From an uncultured Clostridia bacterium (GTDB lineage: Bacteria > Bacillota > Clostridia > TANB77 > CAG-508), in contig CALXWO010000002.1 in the NCBI GenBank assembly GCA_944392485.1, positions 87,133-151,132 on the forward strand: a DNA stretch of 64,000 nt, given 5' to 3'. The notes below the pieces were generated by a model. It was not told the DNA's origin. It made no database searches and saw only the letters and a program-made list of their open reading frames with translations. The position numbers were made by a program, and so were the translations under genes. Shown here piece by piece: positions 11,329-19,969 of this stretch. The first letter of the stretch is position 1, and each line of letters starts with the position of its first letter.

Positions 11329-13164
11329 ATGAAAAATACGGCAATAGAAAGAATAATAAAAAACACAGGTAAGAGTATTCATAAAAAAAGAGATGTTGAT
11401 ACAAATTATTTTTACGAAAATATAAGATTAATAGAAGAATATTGCAGAGAAAAATTAAAATTAAATCCGAATCTTACTCCAGAAGATTTAAAAAGTTTAT
11501 TAATAAAAGAGCTAACAGATTATAATTTTGAGTATTGTAAAAGAGCAAATTTTGGAGGCAAACTTTACGAATTAGAAGCAATAGAAGAACTTTTACGCAA
11601 TCCAGAGCTATTAAAAAAAGAATATGAAACTGCAATAAAAAGAGATGATATAAAAAGAAAAGAATTTGTAATTTATGATTCTAACTTGGAAAAATCATGT
11701 GAAAAAGTTATGAATGATATAATATTTTCACTAAGAGAAGATGAAAAAGTTTTAAGTAAAGATATGATAGATTTTATAGAAAAATACAAAAAAGCTTCGC
11801 CAAAAGAAAAAAGAAATATGGAAAAAAGAATAAAATCTAAAAAAGAATTTAAAAAACTTCTTCCATTAGTTGGAGGGAAAGAGATAGACAGAATAAGAGC
11901 AAGACTTGAAAGAATAAAAGAAATGGAAGAAGAAGAAATAAAAGATATCCAAATAAAAACTATGGAACTTATGTATTTGTTTTTAGATAAGTTTGGAATT
12001 GTTGAATTAAGATTAAGGCAACAAAACGGTTCTATAGAAAAACATTTAGGTTTAGATTTAAAATATGAACTTTCAACAGATAAAACTGATATTGAAAATA
12101 TTGGAATAAAAGAGATATTTACAAAAGATTTTTTAAAAAAACAGTCATTAGAAGATGTACTAACATATAGTTCGTTTTGGCAAAATGCATTTGCTAAAGC
12201 ATGTGCTAATATAAATCAAGGATTATTTGCAATTGATACATTAGACTTGTGGCAAGAAATAAAAAGAGGAAATGAAATAAATATAAGTGAAGAGCAAGCA
12301 CAAGCTATAATGAAAAAGGAAGAGTGCTTAAATTCATTAGTAGAATATTTAATATCTGGAGTTAGAGAAAAAGATGCATCAGAGAAAGTAACAAAAACAG
12401 ATGTAGAAAGAGGATATAGAAAAATAAATGTTAAAGATTTAATGGATTCTTACCATAATCAAGAAGGCGAAAATTATAAAAAAATATTTGATCAAATTTT
12501 GCCAGAATCTGAAAATAATTTATTTAATGATATTAGTATTAAAAGAATATTATTTGGACAAATATCTAACATATATAGAATTAAAGATAAAATTATTGCC
12601 TATAAAGTTAGATCACTATTTAGAACTAAAAAAAGTAAAAATTGGGGAATTATAGAGAGCGAAATAAAAAATGGAAAGAGAATAAATGCAATAAAAAGTA
12701 ACAAAAAGAAAGTAGTTGTAGCAGTTGACTATGAAGGAATAAATATGCCACTAAGATTACATATTGATAGGAGCCTACTATCTGATTTAATTAGACTATA
12801 TAATGGAAGTACCATTATACCTATATATGAGGGATCAGATGATTTTGTTGTAGGAGAAGAATTAATTACTACAAAAGCACTTATGCCAGTACTAAAAAGA
12901 CATAAAAAAATAATAAACGAAGCATCAAAAGACACAAATAATATGAATATCTATAGTAAAAACTTATTAGAACACTTACAATTTTTAATTAATAATGACA
13001 AATATCCAAGACATTTAAAAACTGAAAAAAGGACTAAAAAAGGCACAACTTACGAAAGACCTACTAAAAGATATGTAGATTTAAGGACTGGGGAATATTA
13101 CGAGAAAGTAAAATTTGATTATGTGCCTATAAAGGAGACTGATAAAGGTGAATTTTCAAAATGA
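11329..13164 (+). CDS. Hypothetical protein, 611 residues, charged
   Basis: Started by ATG 11329 with the ribosome site (GGAAGG) inside the end of tcdA, so translationally coupled. The protein is highly charged (Lys/Glu rich), mostly helical by appearance, without membrane segments or a motif I recognise. The C-terminus ends with a conserved-looking stretch RPTKRYVDLRTGEYYEKV. It overlaps the next small gene by 17 bases. The frame is intact over 1.8 kb with native codon usage, so it is surely a gene. Function unknown. Confidence 0.75.
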   Translation: MKNTAIERIIKNTGKSIHKKRDVDTNYFYENIRLIEEYCREKLKLNPNLTPEDLKSLLIKELTDYNFEYCKRANFGGKLYELEAIEELLRNPELLKKEYETAIKRDDIKRKEFVIYDSNLEKSCEKVMNDIIFSLREDEKVLSKDMIDFIEKYKKASPKEKRNMEKRIKSKKEFKKLLPLVGGKEIDRIRARLERIKEMEEEEIKDIQIKTMELMYLFLDKFGIVELRLRQQNGSIEKHLGLDLKYELSTDKTDIENIGIKEIFTKDFLKKQSLEDVLTYSSFWQNAFAKACANINQGLFAIDTLDLWQEIKRGNEINISEEQAQAIMKKEECLNSLVEYLISGVREKDASEKVTKTDVERGYRKINVKDLMDSYHNQEGENYKKIFDQILPESENNLFNDISIKRILFGQISNIYRIKDKIIAYKVRSLFRTKKSKNWGIIESEIKNGKRINAIKSNKKKVVVAVDYEGINMPLRLHIDRSLLSDLIRLYNGSTIIPIYEGSDDFVVGEELITTKALMPVLKRHKKIINEASKDTNNMNIYSKNLLEHLQFLINNDKYPRHLKTEKRTKKGTTYERPTKRYVDLRTGEYYEKVKFDYVPIKETDKGEFSK

Positions 13165-13441
13165 GAATGAAATGTTTAAAAAACATCTTAAAAATTCTGA
13201 ATACAAAGAATGTGCAAATATTTTAGAAAATAAAATAATAAATTTTGTTGTTAATTTAATAAAAGAAAGAGAGCCAGAATACGAGTATACAACATTGATG
13301 GATTTAATAGAATATAGTGAATTAATTTTAGATAAAAACTACAAATATTTAGCAGAAAAAATAAAATTTTATGAAGAAGAAGAGGACTTAAACAGATTAG
13401 AAAGACTTTTAGCATTATGTAAGACTTACAATATTGAATAG
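13148..13441 (+). CDS. Small hypothetical helical protein
   Basis: A 97-residue acidic, helical protein. The start is probably GTG 13148, placed after AAAGGAG at about 13131 and overlapping the previous gene; ATG 13169 is the alternative. There is a Leu/Glu-rich C-terminal half (EEEEDLNRLERLLALCK) and no membrane segment. The tight overlap says it works with, or is controlled with, the 611-residue protein. I do not recognise the family. Confidence 0.6.
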   Translation: MNFQNENEMFKKHLKNSEYKECANILENKIINFVVNLIKEREPEYEYTTLMDLIEYSELILDKNYKYLAEKIKFYEEEEDLNRLERLLALCKTYNIE

Positions 13442-13516
13442 AAAAATGCACATACTTACAATTTCATAATTTATGGTATATTATAATAAATTAGAATAAA
13501 TAAAGGAGTTAAAATA

Positions 13517-14540
13517 ATGAAAGAAAATCAATTAAATATGATAAAGAAAATTCCAAAAATTGTTTTACACTTACATTTAGATGGCTCTCTAAGACCAGAA
13601 ACAGTATATAATTGGCTTAAAGAACAAGGGAAAGATGTAGAACTAGAACAAGTAAAAAAAGATTTAATGGTTAATAAAGACTGTAGAGATTTAAACGAAT
13701 ATCTACAGAAATTCGATTTACCATTAGAGGTTCTGCAAACAGAAGAACATATAGAACAAGCAATATATGAGCTGTTTGAAGATTTAGCTAATCAAAATGT
13801 AATATATGCAGAAATTAGATTTGCACCATGTTTACATATAATGAAAGGATTAAATTATGATCAAGTAGTAGAGTCTGCAATAAAAGGAATGAACAAAGCA
13901 AAAGAAAAATTGAAAATAGAAGGAAACCTATTATTATGCTGTATGAGAGGAAAAGATAATAAAAAAAGTAATTTACAAACAGTTATGACAGCTAAGAAAT
14001 ATTTAGATAAAGGTGTATGTGGATTAGATTTAGCAGGTGCAGAAGCTTTATATCCTACTTCTGAATATAAAGATATTTTTAAAGTTGCAAAAGAATTGGA
14101 TATTCCATTTACAATTCATGCAGGAGAAGCAGACCGGACCACAAAGTATAAAAAAAGCTCTTGAATTCGGAGCAAAAAGAATTGGACATGGAGTAAGATG
14201 TTTAGAAGATCCTGCACTAGTTGGAGAATTAGTACAAAAAGAAATACCATTAGAAGTATGCCCTATAAGTAACTTGCAGACAAAAGCAACAGGTGAACAT
14301 CATCCAATAGAAGAAATATATAGAAAAGGAATAAAAGTAACAGTTAGTCCAGATAATAACACAGTTTCTAATACAGATATAGTAGAAGAATATAAATATA
14401 TTTTAGAAAATACAAATTTAAAAATAAAAGATATTGAACAAATGAATGTAAATGCAATAAGAGGAGCATTTATTTCTCCTCAAAAAAAAGCAGAGTTAAT
14501 AGCAAAAATAGTAAGACCGGATAAAACCATAGAAAAATAA
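13517..14540 (+). CDS. add: Adenosine deaminase, +1 recoding site at 14135
   Basis: Zinc hydrolase converting adenosine to inosine in purine salvage. The N-terminus has the metal motif HLHLDGSLRPE, later FAPCLH, then HAGEADG, HGVRCLEDP and the late SPDNNTVSNT. The frame breaks inside the catalytic HAGEADG: codon GAC 14132-14134, extra C 14135, then GGA, CCA. Skipping the C gives HAGEADGPQSIKKAL and a 340-residue enzyme of normal length. Its own ribosome site AAAGGAG precedes ATG 13517. It acts in the same pathway as punA at 17.3 kb. Confidence 0.95.
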
Positions 14541-14578
14541 AATAAAAGGAAGAGTTTTCTTCCTTTTGTTTTATTTAT
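14539..14578. terminator. Bidirectional terminator between convergent genes
   Basis: Long perfect palindrome built of AAAATAAAAGGAAGA and its complement, with T runs on both strands. It ends add on the plus strand and overlaps the stop codon of the convergent DUF1836 gene. Confidence 0.8.
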
Positions 14579-15057
14579 TTAAAAAATTTTTTTCCACATA
14601 TAATTTATTTGCAAATGATAAAGTAACATTTTTTAAAATATATCTTTGCTCTGTCATTTCTTCTTCATCAATATATTCGTCTTTGTCAAAAACAGTGTGA
14701 ATAGATTTTTCTAAAGCTATGCAGAACTTATTATAAGAAATTTCTATACTAGAAGTTTCAAGAGCAAGTTTAATTAAAGAGTTTATATCATTAATACTGT
14801 ATACTTGTTTTAATATACATATTACTATTAAACGAGCTATATGAGGTCTATTATATTTTTTATTTACAGGAGCTACGAGTATGCCGGTGTTTTACATAGT
14901 TATTAATCATAGTTTTAGTTATAATCTTATCTTCTTTTGAATTTACTAAATCTTTTAAATAATCTTCTAAAATAGTAACAACTTGATCTAAGTATAAATC
15001 TATATTAGGGAGTTCCTCCCATCTAGGTATATGTATATCAAAAGAATTGTTTTCCAT
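14571..15057 (-). CDS. DUF1836 protein, +1 recoding site (minus strand) at 14886
   Basis: Putative DNA-binding regulator of the DUF1836 family. ATG at 15057 follows GGAGGT on the minus strand. The first part reads IPRWEELPNIDLYLDQVV and TKTMINNYVKH. The frame then breaks: codon CAC (14889-14887), extra C at 14886, then GGC. Skipping it continues as GILVAPVNKKYNRPHIARL and ends at 14571, giving 161 residues, the family length. This is the only site seen on the minus strand and the only CGGC example, so it shows that the effect follows the reading frame and not the sequenced strand. Confidence 0.85.
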
Positions 15058-15079
15058 AAATACCTCCAAAATGATTAGA

Positions 15080-15260
15080 TAAATTGTAATTTGTGTGTGT
15101 CTCAAATGGGACGGTTCTTGATGGGTCGTTTCCTCAACGTTGTAGGGGTCGCACTCCTGGGCGACCCGAAAATCGGGTATACGGGGCGCCGAAGACAGCG
15201 CCCCCTACATCAAAAATCCAAATTTCAAAAACAAAATACAATTATACAAATTACAATTTA
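15080..15260. repeat. GC-rich MITE-like repeat, family B, copy 2
   Basis: About 181 bases, nearly identical to 6238-6415, with ends TAAATTGTAATTTG and CAAATTACAATTTA. The near-identity over the whole length shows recent spread or ongoing conversion. It lies between the divergent DUF1836 and acyl-CoA synthetase genes. Confidence 0.88.
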
Positions 15261-15297
15261 CACTATTTTACCACTTTAAAAGAATATAGTCAACCTA

Positions 15298-15343
15298 TTG
15301 ACATATTATTAAGTATGTGGTAATCTAGTATCCGATACTAGAT
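15298..15343 (+). promoter_or_regulatory. Promoter with perfect palindromic operator over the -10
   Basis: A -35 TTGACA at 15298 and -10 TAATCT at 15321 are 17 bases apart. A perfect 21-base palindrome (10-base arms ATCTAGTATC and GATACTAGAT around one C) covers 15323-15343, overlapping the -10 and the likely start point. This is the layout of a repressor site, for example of a TetR-type fatty-acid regulator. The regulator is not in view. Confidence 0.7.
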
Positions 15344-15360
15344 AGTTTAAGGAGGAACAA

Positions 15361-17070
15361 ATGAAAACAGAAGTAAAAAACAAAGAAAAGGAAGCTAAAA
15401 ATTTAAGAGATATAATTAATAATGCTGTAAAATTATATCCTAACAATATTGCATTTAAAATTAAAGAAAAAGAAGGAAAAAAAGTAACATATAAAGAAAT
15501 TTCATATAAAACATTGCAAGAACAAATGAACAATTTTGGAACAGCACTTATAAACTTAGGGCTAAAAGGAAAAAGAGTCGCAATAATTGCTAAAAATAGG
15601 TATGAATGGGCTCTTACATATATTGCAGTATTAAATGGTGTTGGAATAACAGTTCCATTAGACAAAGGACTAAAAGAAGAAGAAATAATATCTTGCTTAT
15701 CTAGAAGTAAGGCAGATAGTATAGTATTCGAAAAAGAATATTTAGAAACAATGAAAAAAGCAAAAGAAAATAAAGATATACAAATTAAAGAATATATTTG
15801 TATGGATGATATTGAAGAAGAAGGTATAAAAAAATTTTCAGACTTAATAAAGGAAGGGCAAAAACTTTTAAAAGAAGGAAACAAAGAATATTTAGAAGCA
15901 AAGATTGATGAAGAAAAAATGGCAACAATAATATTTACATCTGGAACAACATCAATGTCAAAAGCAGTAATGCTATCACATAAAAATATAACATCAAACA
16001 TTAATAATATTCATAAAGTAGAAAAAATATATAGTACAGACGTAAATATGGCATTTTTACCATTTCACCATACATTTGGTTCAACAGGTTTGTTAGTTTT
16101 TTTAGCAAAAGGTGCAACAAATGTATTTTGTGATGGATTAAGACATATTCAAAACAATCTTAAAGAATATAAAGTTTCAGTATTTGTTTGTGTACCATTA
16201 CTATTAGAAGCAATGTATAAAAAAATAATGACAGAAGTAGAAAAACAAGGAAAAACGAAGGTAATAAAAATAGGAACTAAAATAAGCAATTTCTTATTAA
16301 AATTAGGAATTGATATAAGAAGAAAATTATTTAAACAAATTCTTGATAATTTAGGTGGAAATATAAGATTTGTAATAAGTGGAGCATCAGGAATAGATAA
16401 AAAAGTAGCAAAAGGATTTAATGATTTTGGAATACTAACAGTACAAGGATATGGACTAACAGAAACATCTCCAGTTTTAACAGCAGAAAGAGAAGAAAAA
16501 ATGAGACTTGGTTCTTGTGGAGTTGCAATTCCCGAAGTTGAAATAAAAGTAAAAGATCCAAATGAAGAAGGAATAGGGGAACTTATTGCAAAAGGTCCAA
16601 ATGTAATGCTTGGATATTACGAAAATAAAGAAGCAACAGATGAGGTAATAAAAGATGGATGGTTTTATACAGGAGATTTAGGATATATTGATAAAGATGG
16701 ATTTGTATTTATAACAGGTAGAAAGAAAAATGTAATAGTACTAAAAAATGGTAAAAACATATATCCAGAAGAATTAGAATTACTAATAAATAATTTAAGT
16801 TATGTTGCAGAAAGCATGGTATATGGAAAACCAAAAGACGACGATTTGCTATTATCAGTAAAAATAGTATATAATGAAGAATATGTAAAAGAAAAATATC
16901 CAGATACATCAGAAGAAAAATTAAAAGAAATAATTTGGAATGATATAAAAGAAATAAACAAAAAATTACCAAACTATAAGCACATAAAAAATCTAATAAT
17001 AACAAACGAACCAATGATAAAAACAACAACAGCAAAAATCAAAAGATTTGAAGAAGCAAAAAACCTTTAA
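15361..17070 (+). CDS. Long-chain acyl-CoA synthetase (AMP-forming)
   Basis: Activates a fatty acid with ATP and CoA. 569 residues, ATG 15361 after AGGAGG. The AMP-binding motif is IIFTSGTTSMSKAV, followed by VQGYGLTETSPV, the hinge GWFYTGDLGYIDKDGF, GRKKNVIVLKNGKNIYPEELE and a late Lys in TTTAKIKR. The chain has no membrane anchor. It is transcribed alone from a promoter overlapped by a palindromic operator, so it is probably induced by a lipid-related signal. Frame intact. Confidence 0.9.
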   Translation: MKTEVKNKEKEAKNLRDIINNAVKLYPNNIAFKIKEKEGKKVTYKEISYKTLQEQMNNFGTALINLGLKGKRVAIIAKNRYEWALTYIAVLNGVGITVPLDKGLKEEEIISCLSRSKADSIVFEKEYLETMKKAKENKDIQIKEYICMDDIEEEGIKKFSDLIKEGQKLLKEGNKEYLEAKIDEEKMATIIFTSGTTSMSKAVMLSHKNITSNINNIHKVEKIYSTDVNMAFLPFHHTFGSTGLLVFLAKGATNVFCDGLRHIQNNLKEYKVSVFVCVPLLLEAMYKKIMTEVEKQGKTKVIKIGTKISNFLLKLGIDIRRKLFKQILDNLGGNIRFVISGASGIDKKVAKGFNDFGILTVQGYGLTETSPVLTAEREEKMRLGSCGVAIPEVEIKVKDPNEEGIGELIAKGPNVMLGYYENKEATDEVIKDGWFYTGDLGYIDKDGFVFITGRKKNVIVLKNGKNIYPEELELLINNLSYVAESMVYGKPKDDDLLLSVKIVYNEEYVKEKYPDTSEEKLKEIIWNDIKEINKKLPNYKHIKNLIITNEPMIKTTTAKIKRFEEAKNL

Positions 17071-17071
17071 G

Positions 17072-17262
17072 GGAATTTTCGCTCGGAGCAATTTTTCCGC
17101 GAATTGTGAGACCATTTTGCTCGGAGCAATTTTTCCGCAAATTGTGAGACCATTTCGCTCGGAGCAATTTTTCCGCAACAAGACCATTTTGAGACCATTT
17201 TGCTCGGAGCGATTTTTCCGCAAATTGTGGAATTTTCGCTCCGAGCAAAAATTCCACAATAT
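17072..17262. repeat. Tandem GCTCGGAGC repeat array ending in a hairpin
   Basis: Four imperfect units of about 40-50 bases, each with the palindrome GCTCGGAGC or GCTCGGAGCG followed by ATTTTTCCGC and a variable AAATTGTGAGACCATTT spacer. The array closes with inverted arms TTGTGGAATTTTCGCTC / GAGCAAAAATTCCACAA just before the punA ribosome site. All frames through it are open, giving spurious ORFs on both strands. It could form stacked hairpins in the acyl-CoA synthetase/punA intergenic RNA. Confidence 0.8.
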
Positions 17263-17277
17263 ATAGGAGTTGAAAAT

Positions 17278-18081
17278 ATGAATTATAATGATACAGTTAC
17301 ATTTATAAAAGAGAAAATTGGAGATAAAAAGCCAGAAACAGCAATTGTTCTTGGATCAGGACTTGGAGTTTTAAAAGAGGAAATAGAAGAAAAAATAGTT
17401 TTAAAGTATAAAGATATACCAAATTTTCCTATATCAACAGTACAAGGACACGCAGGCGAACTAATTATAGGGAAGTTATCAGGAAAAGAAATAATTGCAA
17501 TGAATGGTAGATTCCACTACTATGAAGGATACGATATAAAACAAACAGTGTTTCCAATTAGAGTATTTGCACTTTTAGGAATTAAAAAAATTATTCTTAC
17601 AAATGCAGCAGGAGGAATAAATTTAAGCTACAAACCAGGAGACTTTATGGTTGTAAATGACCACTTAAGTTTTTTTGCAGAATCTGTATTAAGAGGAAAA
17701 AATGAAGATGAATTTGGTGTAAGATTTCCAGATATGTCAGAAGTTTATGACAAAGAAGAAATAAAAAAGATGAAGGAAATTATAAAAAAACACACAGGTA
17801 CTGCAATAGAAGGTGTATATGCATATATGAAAGGACCATCTTTTGAAACACCTGCAGAAATAAGAGCTTTAAGAACATTAGGTGCGGATGCTGTAGGAAT
17901 GTCTACAGTTCCAGAAGCAATAGTTGCAAAACATTCAGGAATTAAGGTGGTTGCAGTTTCTTGCATTACTAATATGGCTGCAGGTGTAACAAATAACAAA
18001 TTATCACACGAAGAAGTAAACGAAACAGCTAATAGAGTAAAAAATCAGTTTAAAGAAATTATAAAGGATTATCTAAAATAA
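17278..18081 (+). CDS. punA: Purine nucleoside phosphorylase
   Basis: Trimeric-type PNP splitting inosine and guanosine with phosphate. 267 residues. ATG 17278 after AGGAG; the open frame extending upstream lies in the tandem repeat. Motifs: VLGSGLGVL, the phosphate-binding GHAGELIIG, NGRFHYYEGY, LTNAAGGIN, MKGPSFETPAEIRAL and GMSTVPEAIVA, then SCITNMAAG with the substrate Asn. It works downstream of add in purine salvage. Frame intact. Confidence 0.95.
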   Translation: MNYNDTVTFIKEKIGDKKPETAIVLGSGLGVLKEEIEEKIVLKYKDIPNFPISTVQGHAGELIIGKLSGKEIIAMNGRFHYYEGYDIKQTVFPIRVFALLGIKKIILTNAAGGINLSYKPGDFMVVNDHLSFFAESVLRGKNEDEFGVRFPDMSEVYDKEEIKKMKEIIKKHTGTAIEGVYAYMKGPSFETPAEIRALRTLGADAVGMSTVPEAIVAKHSGIKVVAVSCITNMAAGVTNNKLSHEEVNETANRVKNQFKEIIKDYLK

Positions 18082-18194
18082 ATTACTATTTTGAAATTTA
18101 CATGATTATGCTGTATAATAAATATGTATAAAGGTAATATCCTTATACCATAAAAAATTTTCGTAATAAAATATTTCGAAAAAGGAGTAAAACA

Positions 18195-18389
18195 ATGCGG
18201 AAAAAACATGAGAACATTGACTACTATGATTACAAAGTTATAAGTATGCCAAGGTCAATTTTCAAAGAATCTGATGTAGTAATAATATTAGATAAGATGA
18301 AAAATGATGGTTGGATATTGTATGACAAGTCAAAAGATTGTTATTTTTTAAAAAGGGAAAAGCATTGTTCTAAAGAGCACTTCAGATAA
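18195..18389 (+). CDS. Small DUF4177-like protein with in-frame CGG as codon 2
   Basis: A 64-residue protein with ATG 18195 well spaced from AAAGGAG. The pattern YYDYKVISMP, then LDKMKNDGWILYD and CYFLKRE resembles DUF4177 proteins of unknown role. Codon 2 is CGG (18198-18200) and the frame continues normally after it. This makes it one of only three genes here with CGG read as a triplet. Reading CGGA as a four-base codon would end translation after about 15 residues. A terminator overlaps the stop. Confidence 0.65.
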   Translation: MRKKHENIDYYDYKVISMPRSIFKESDVVIILDKMKNDGWILYDKSKDCYFLKREKHCSKEHFR

Positions 18390-18405
18390 GAAGTGCTCTT
18401 CCTTA
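18373..18405 (+). terminator. Rho-independent terminator
   Basis: Stem AAGAGCACTTC with GAAGTGCTCTT and a short T-rich tail. It overlaps the last codons of the small DUF4177-like gene. Confidence 0.8.
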
Positions 18406-18451
18406 TATAAAAAACTAAAGAAATAAAAAAATTTAAAAAAATTTAAAAAAA

Positions 18452-18493
18452 TTAGCACTCTCCTATTGACATTGCTAAAAATAGTGATATAAT
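18452..18493 (+). promoter_or_regulatory. CIRCE-like HrcA operator and promoter of hsp20
   Basis: TTAGCACTC (18452-18460), nine bases, then CATTGCTAA (18470-18478). The left arm is a perfect CIRCE half and the right arm matches 7 of 9 positions of GAGTGCTAA. The -35 TTGACA (18466) sits inside the element and the -10 TATAAT is at 18488. This places HrcA repression directly on the promoter. A leader of about 95 bases separates it from the hsp20 start. Confidence 0.78.
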
Positions 18494-18588
18494 AACTTAT
18501 GTAAAAAGTAAAAGATATCTTTTATAAAATTAAATATGTGCTACCGCAAATGGTGTCAACACATAAAAATGAAAGGAAGTAGATTTAT

Positions 18589-19008
18589 ATGATGATGATA
18601 CCAAGAAGAAACGATTTTGATTTATTAGAGGATATGTTTAGAGATCCATTCTTTACAAGCAATGAAAGCAAAGTGATGAAAACAGATATTAAAGAACACA
18701 AAGACAAATATGTAATTGATATTGACTTACCAGGATACAAAAAAGAAGACATTAAACTTAGTGTAGATGATGGATATTTAACAGTACACGCATCAATGGA
18801 CTCAGAAAATGAAGAAAAAGAAAAAGGAAAATATGTACGTAGAGAAAGATATATGGGTTCATGCTCAAGAAGCTTTTATGTAGGAGATGCAGTAAAAAGT
18901 GAAGATATAAAAGCATCTTTCAAAAATGGAACACTAAAAATAGAAGTTCCAAAGAAAGAAGATAAAAAAGAATTAGCAGAAACAAAATACATCGAAATAG
19001 AAGATTAA
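18589..19008 (+). CDS. hsp20: Small heat-shock protein, Hsp20/alpha-crystallin
   Basis: ATP-independent holdase chaperone. 139 residues starting with several Met codons at 18589-18597 after GAAAGGAAG. The alpha-crystallin domain shows DIDLPGYKKEDIKLSV, DGYLTVHA, ERYMGSCSRSFYV and FKNGTLKIEVPKK. The ending is short and charged. Transcription starts from a promoter overlapped by a CIRCE-like element, so heat induction through HrcA is expected. Frame intact. Confidence 0.95.
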   Translation: MMMIPRRNDFDLLEDMFRDPFFTSNESKVMKTDIKEHKDKYVIDIDLPGYKKEDIKLSVDDGYLTVHASMDSENEEKEKGKYVRRERYMGSCSRSFYVGDAVKSEDIKASFKNGTLKIEVPKKEDKKELAETKYIEIED

Positions 19009-19018
19009 TAAAATTGCA

Positions 19019-19054
19019 AGGTAGAAAACTATAAAAAGTTTTCTACCTCTTTTT
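19019..19054 (+). terminator. Rho-independent terminator after hsp20
   Basis: Arms AGGTAGAAAACT / AGTTTTCTACCT around a six-base A/T-rich loop, followed by CTTTTT. Confidence 0.88.
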
Positions 19055-19124
19055 ATACAAATATACATCATAATCCACCTAAAATAAGAATAAAATTTAA
19101 TAAGCTTATTTTAGGGGGATTTTT

Positions 19125-19901
19125 ATGTTTTATGTAACAAACAAAGATAAAATAATATCAGTTGCAATCGCTCTTAGTACAGTATTAGTACTATTTTTGC
19201 TAGCAACAGTATTTAAACAAAATACAGTTCAAAATACTATAGAAACTTCTGCAAGTACAGAAAAATTACTTCCCATATATTCTGTAGATACAGATGAAAA
19301 TAAAGTAGCACTTACTATAAACTGTGCATGGAATGCAGATGATATAGATTTGATTTTAGAAACATTAGCTAATAACCAGGTAAAAGCAACTTTTTTTATA
19401 GTAGGTGACTGGGCGGCAAAATTTCCAGACGCGGTAAAGAAAATATATGAAAGTGGAAATGAAATTGCAAACCATTCAGAATCACATGCGCATGTAAATA
19501 ATTTAACCTATGAAAAAAATGTAGAAGAAATAATTAAATGCTCAGACAGAATAAAACAAATAACAGGAACAGGAACTAGCTTATATAGAGGGCCTTATGG
19601 GGAATATAACGATACAGTAGTAAAAGCCGCAGAAACAAATAATCATATAATGGTGCAATGGAATATAGATACATTAGACTATAATGGTTTAACAGCAGAA
19701 GCAATGTGGGAAAGAATAGAAAGCAAGCTAGATAAAGGGAGCATAATTTTAATGCACAATGGAACAGAAAATACAGCACTTGCATTAGACAGCATTATAA
19801 AAAATATAAAAGAAAAAGGTTACCAGCCGGTAACAGTATCAGAGTTAATATATAAAGATAACTATACAATTGATAATAACGGAGTTCAGCACAAGGACTA
19901 A
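19125..19901 (+). CDS. Polysaccharide deacetylase, PdaB-like
   Basis: Membrane-anchored NodB-domain enzyme, 258 residues, with one N-terminal helix (about residues 10-29). Motif 1 is changed: the usual TFDDG is replaced by TINCAWNADD, as in the PdaB branch. The metal His pair is in NHSESHAH, then YRGPYGEYN, and a late ILMHNG. PdaB is tied to spore cortex in Bacillus; the same role here is inference. An 11-base inverted repeat (CCTAAAATAAG / CTTATTTTAGG, about 19078-19115) overlaps the ribosome site GGGGGAT and could hide it. Confidence 0.85.
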   Translation: MFYVTNKDKIISVAIALSTVLVLFLLATVFKQNTVQNTIETSASTEKLLPIYSVDTDENKVALTINCAWNADDIDLILETLANNQVKATFFIVGDWAAKFPDAVKKIYESGNEIANHSESHAHVNNLTYEKNVEEIIKCSDRIKQITGTGTSLYRGPYGEYNDTVVKAAETNNHIMVQWNIDTLDYNGLTAEAMWERIESKLDKGSIILMHNGTENTALALDSIIKNIKEKGYQPVTVSELIYKDNYTIDNNGVQHKD

Positions 19902-19903
19902 AC

Positions 19904-19932
19904 TTGTACTTTTTGGAAGAAAATGTTATAAT
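19904..19932 (+). promoter_or_regulatory. Promoter of the NCYAY-type gene
   Basis: TTGTAC at 19904 and TATAAT at 19927 with a 17-base spacer, 38 bases before the ATG of the next gene. Confidence 0.6.
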
Positions 19933-19969
19933 TAAATAACATAATAGCTCAGCAAAAGGAGATGTTAAA

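Noticed and set aside
17072-17262. CRISPR array
   Set aside because: Units differ in length, spacers are nearly the same sequence, and no cas genes are in the window.
17048-17266. Open frames on both strands with repeated Ser-Glu-Arg or Arg-Ala-Lys peptides
   Set aside because: They come from the tandem repeat array; no ribosome sites or homology.
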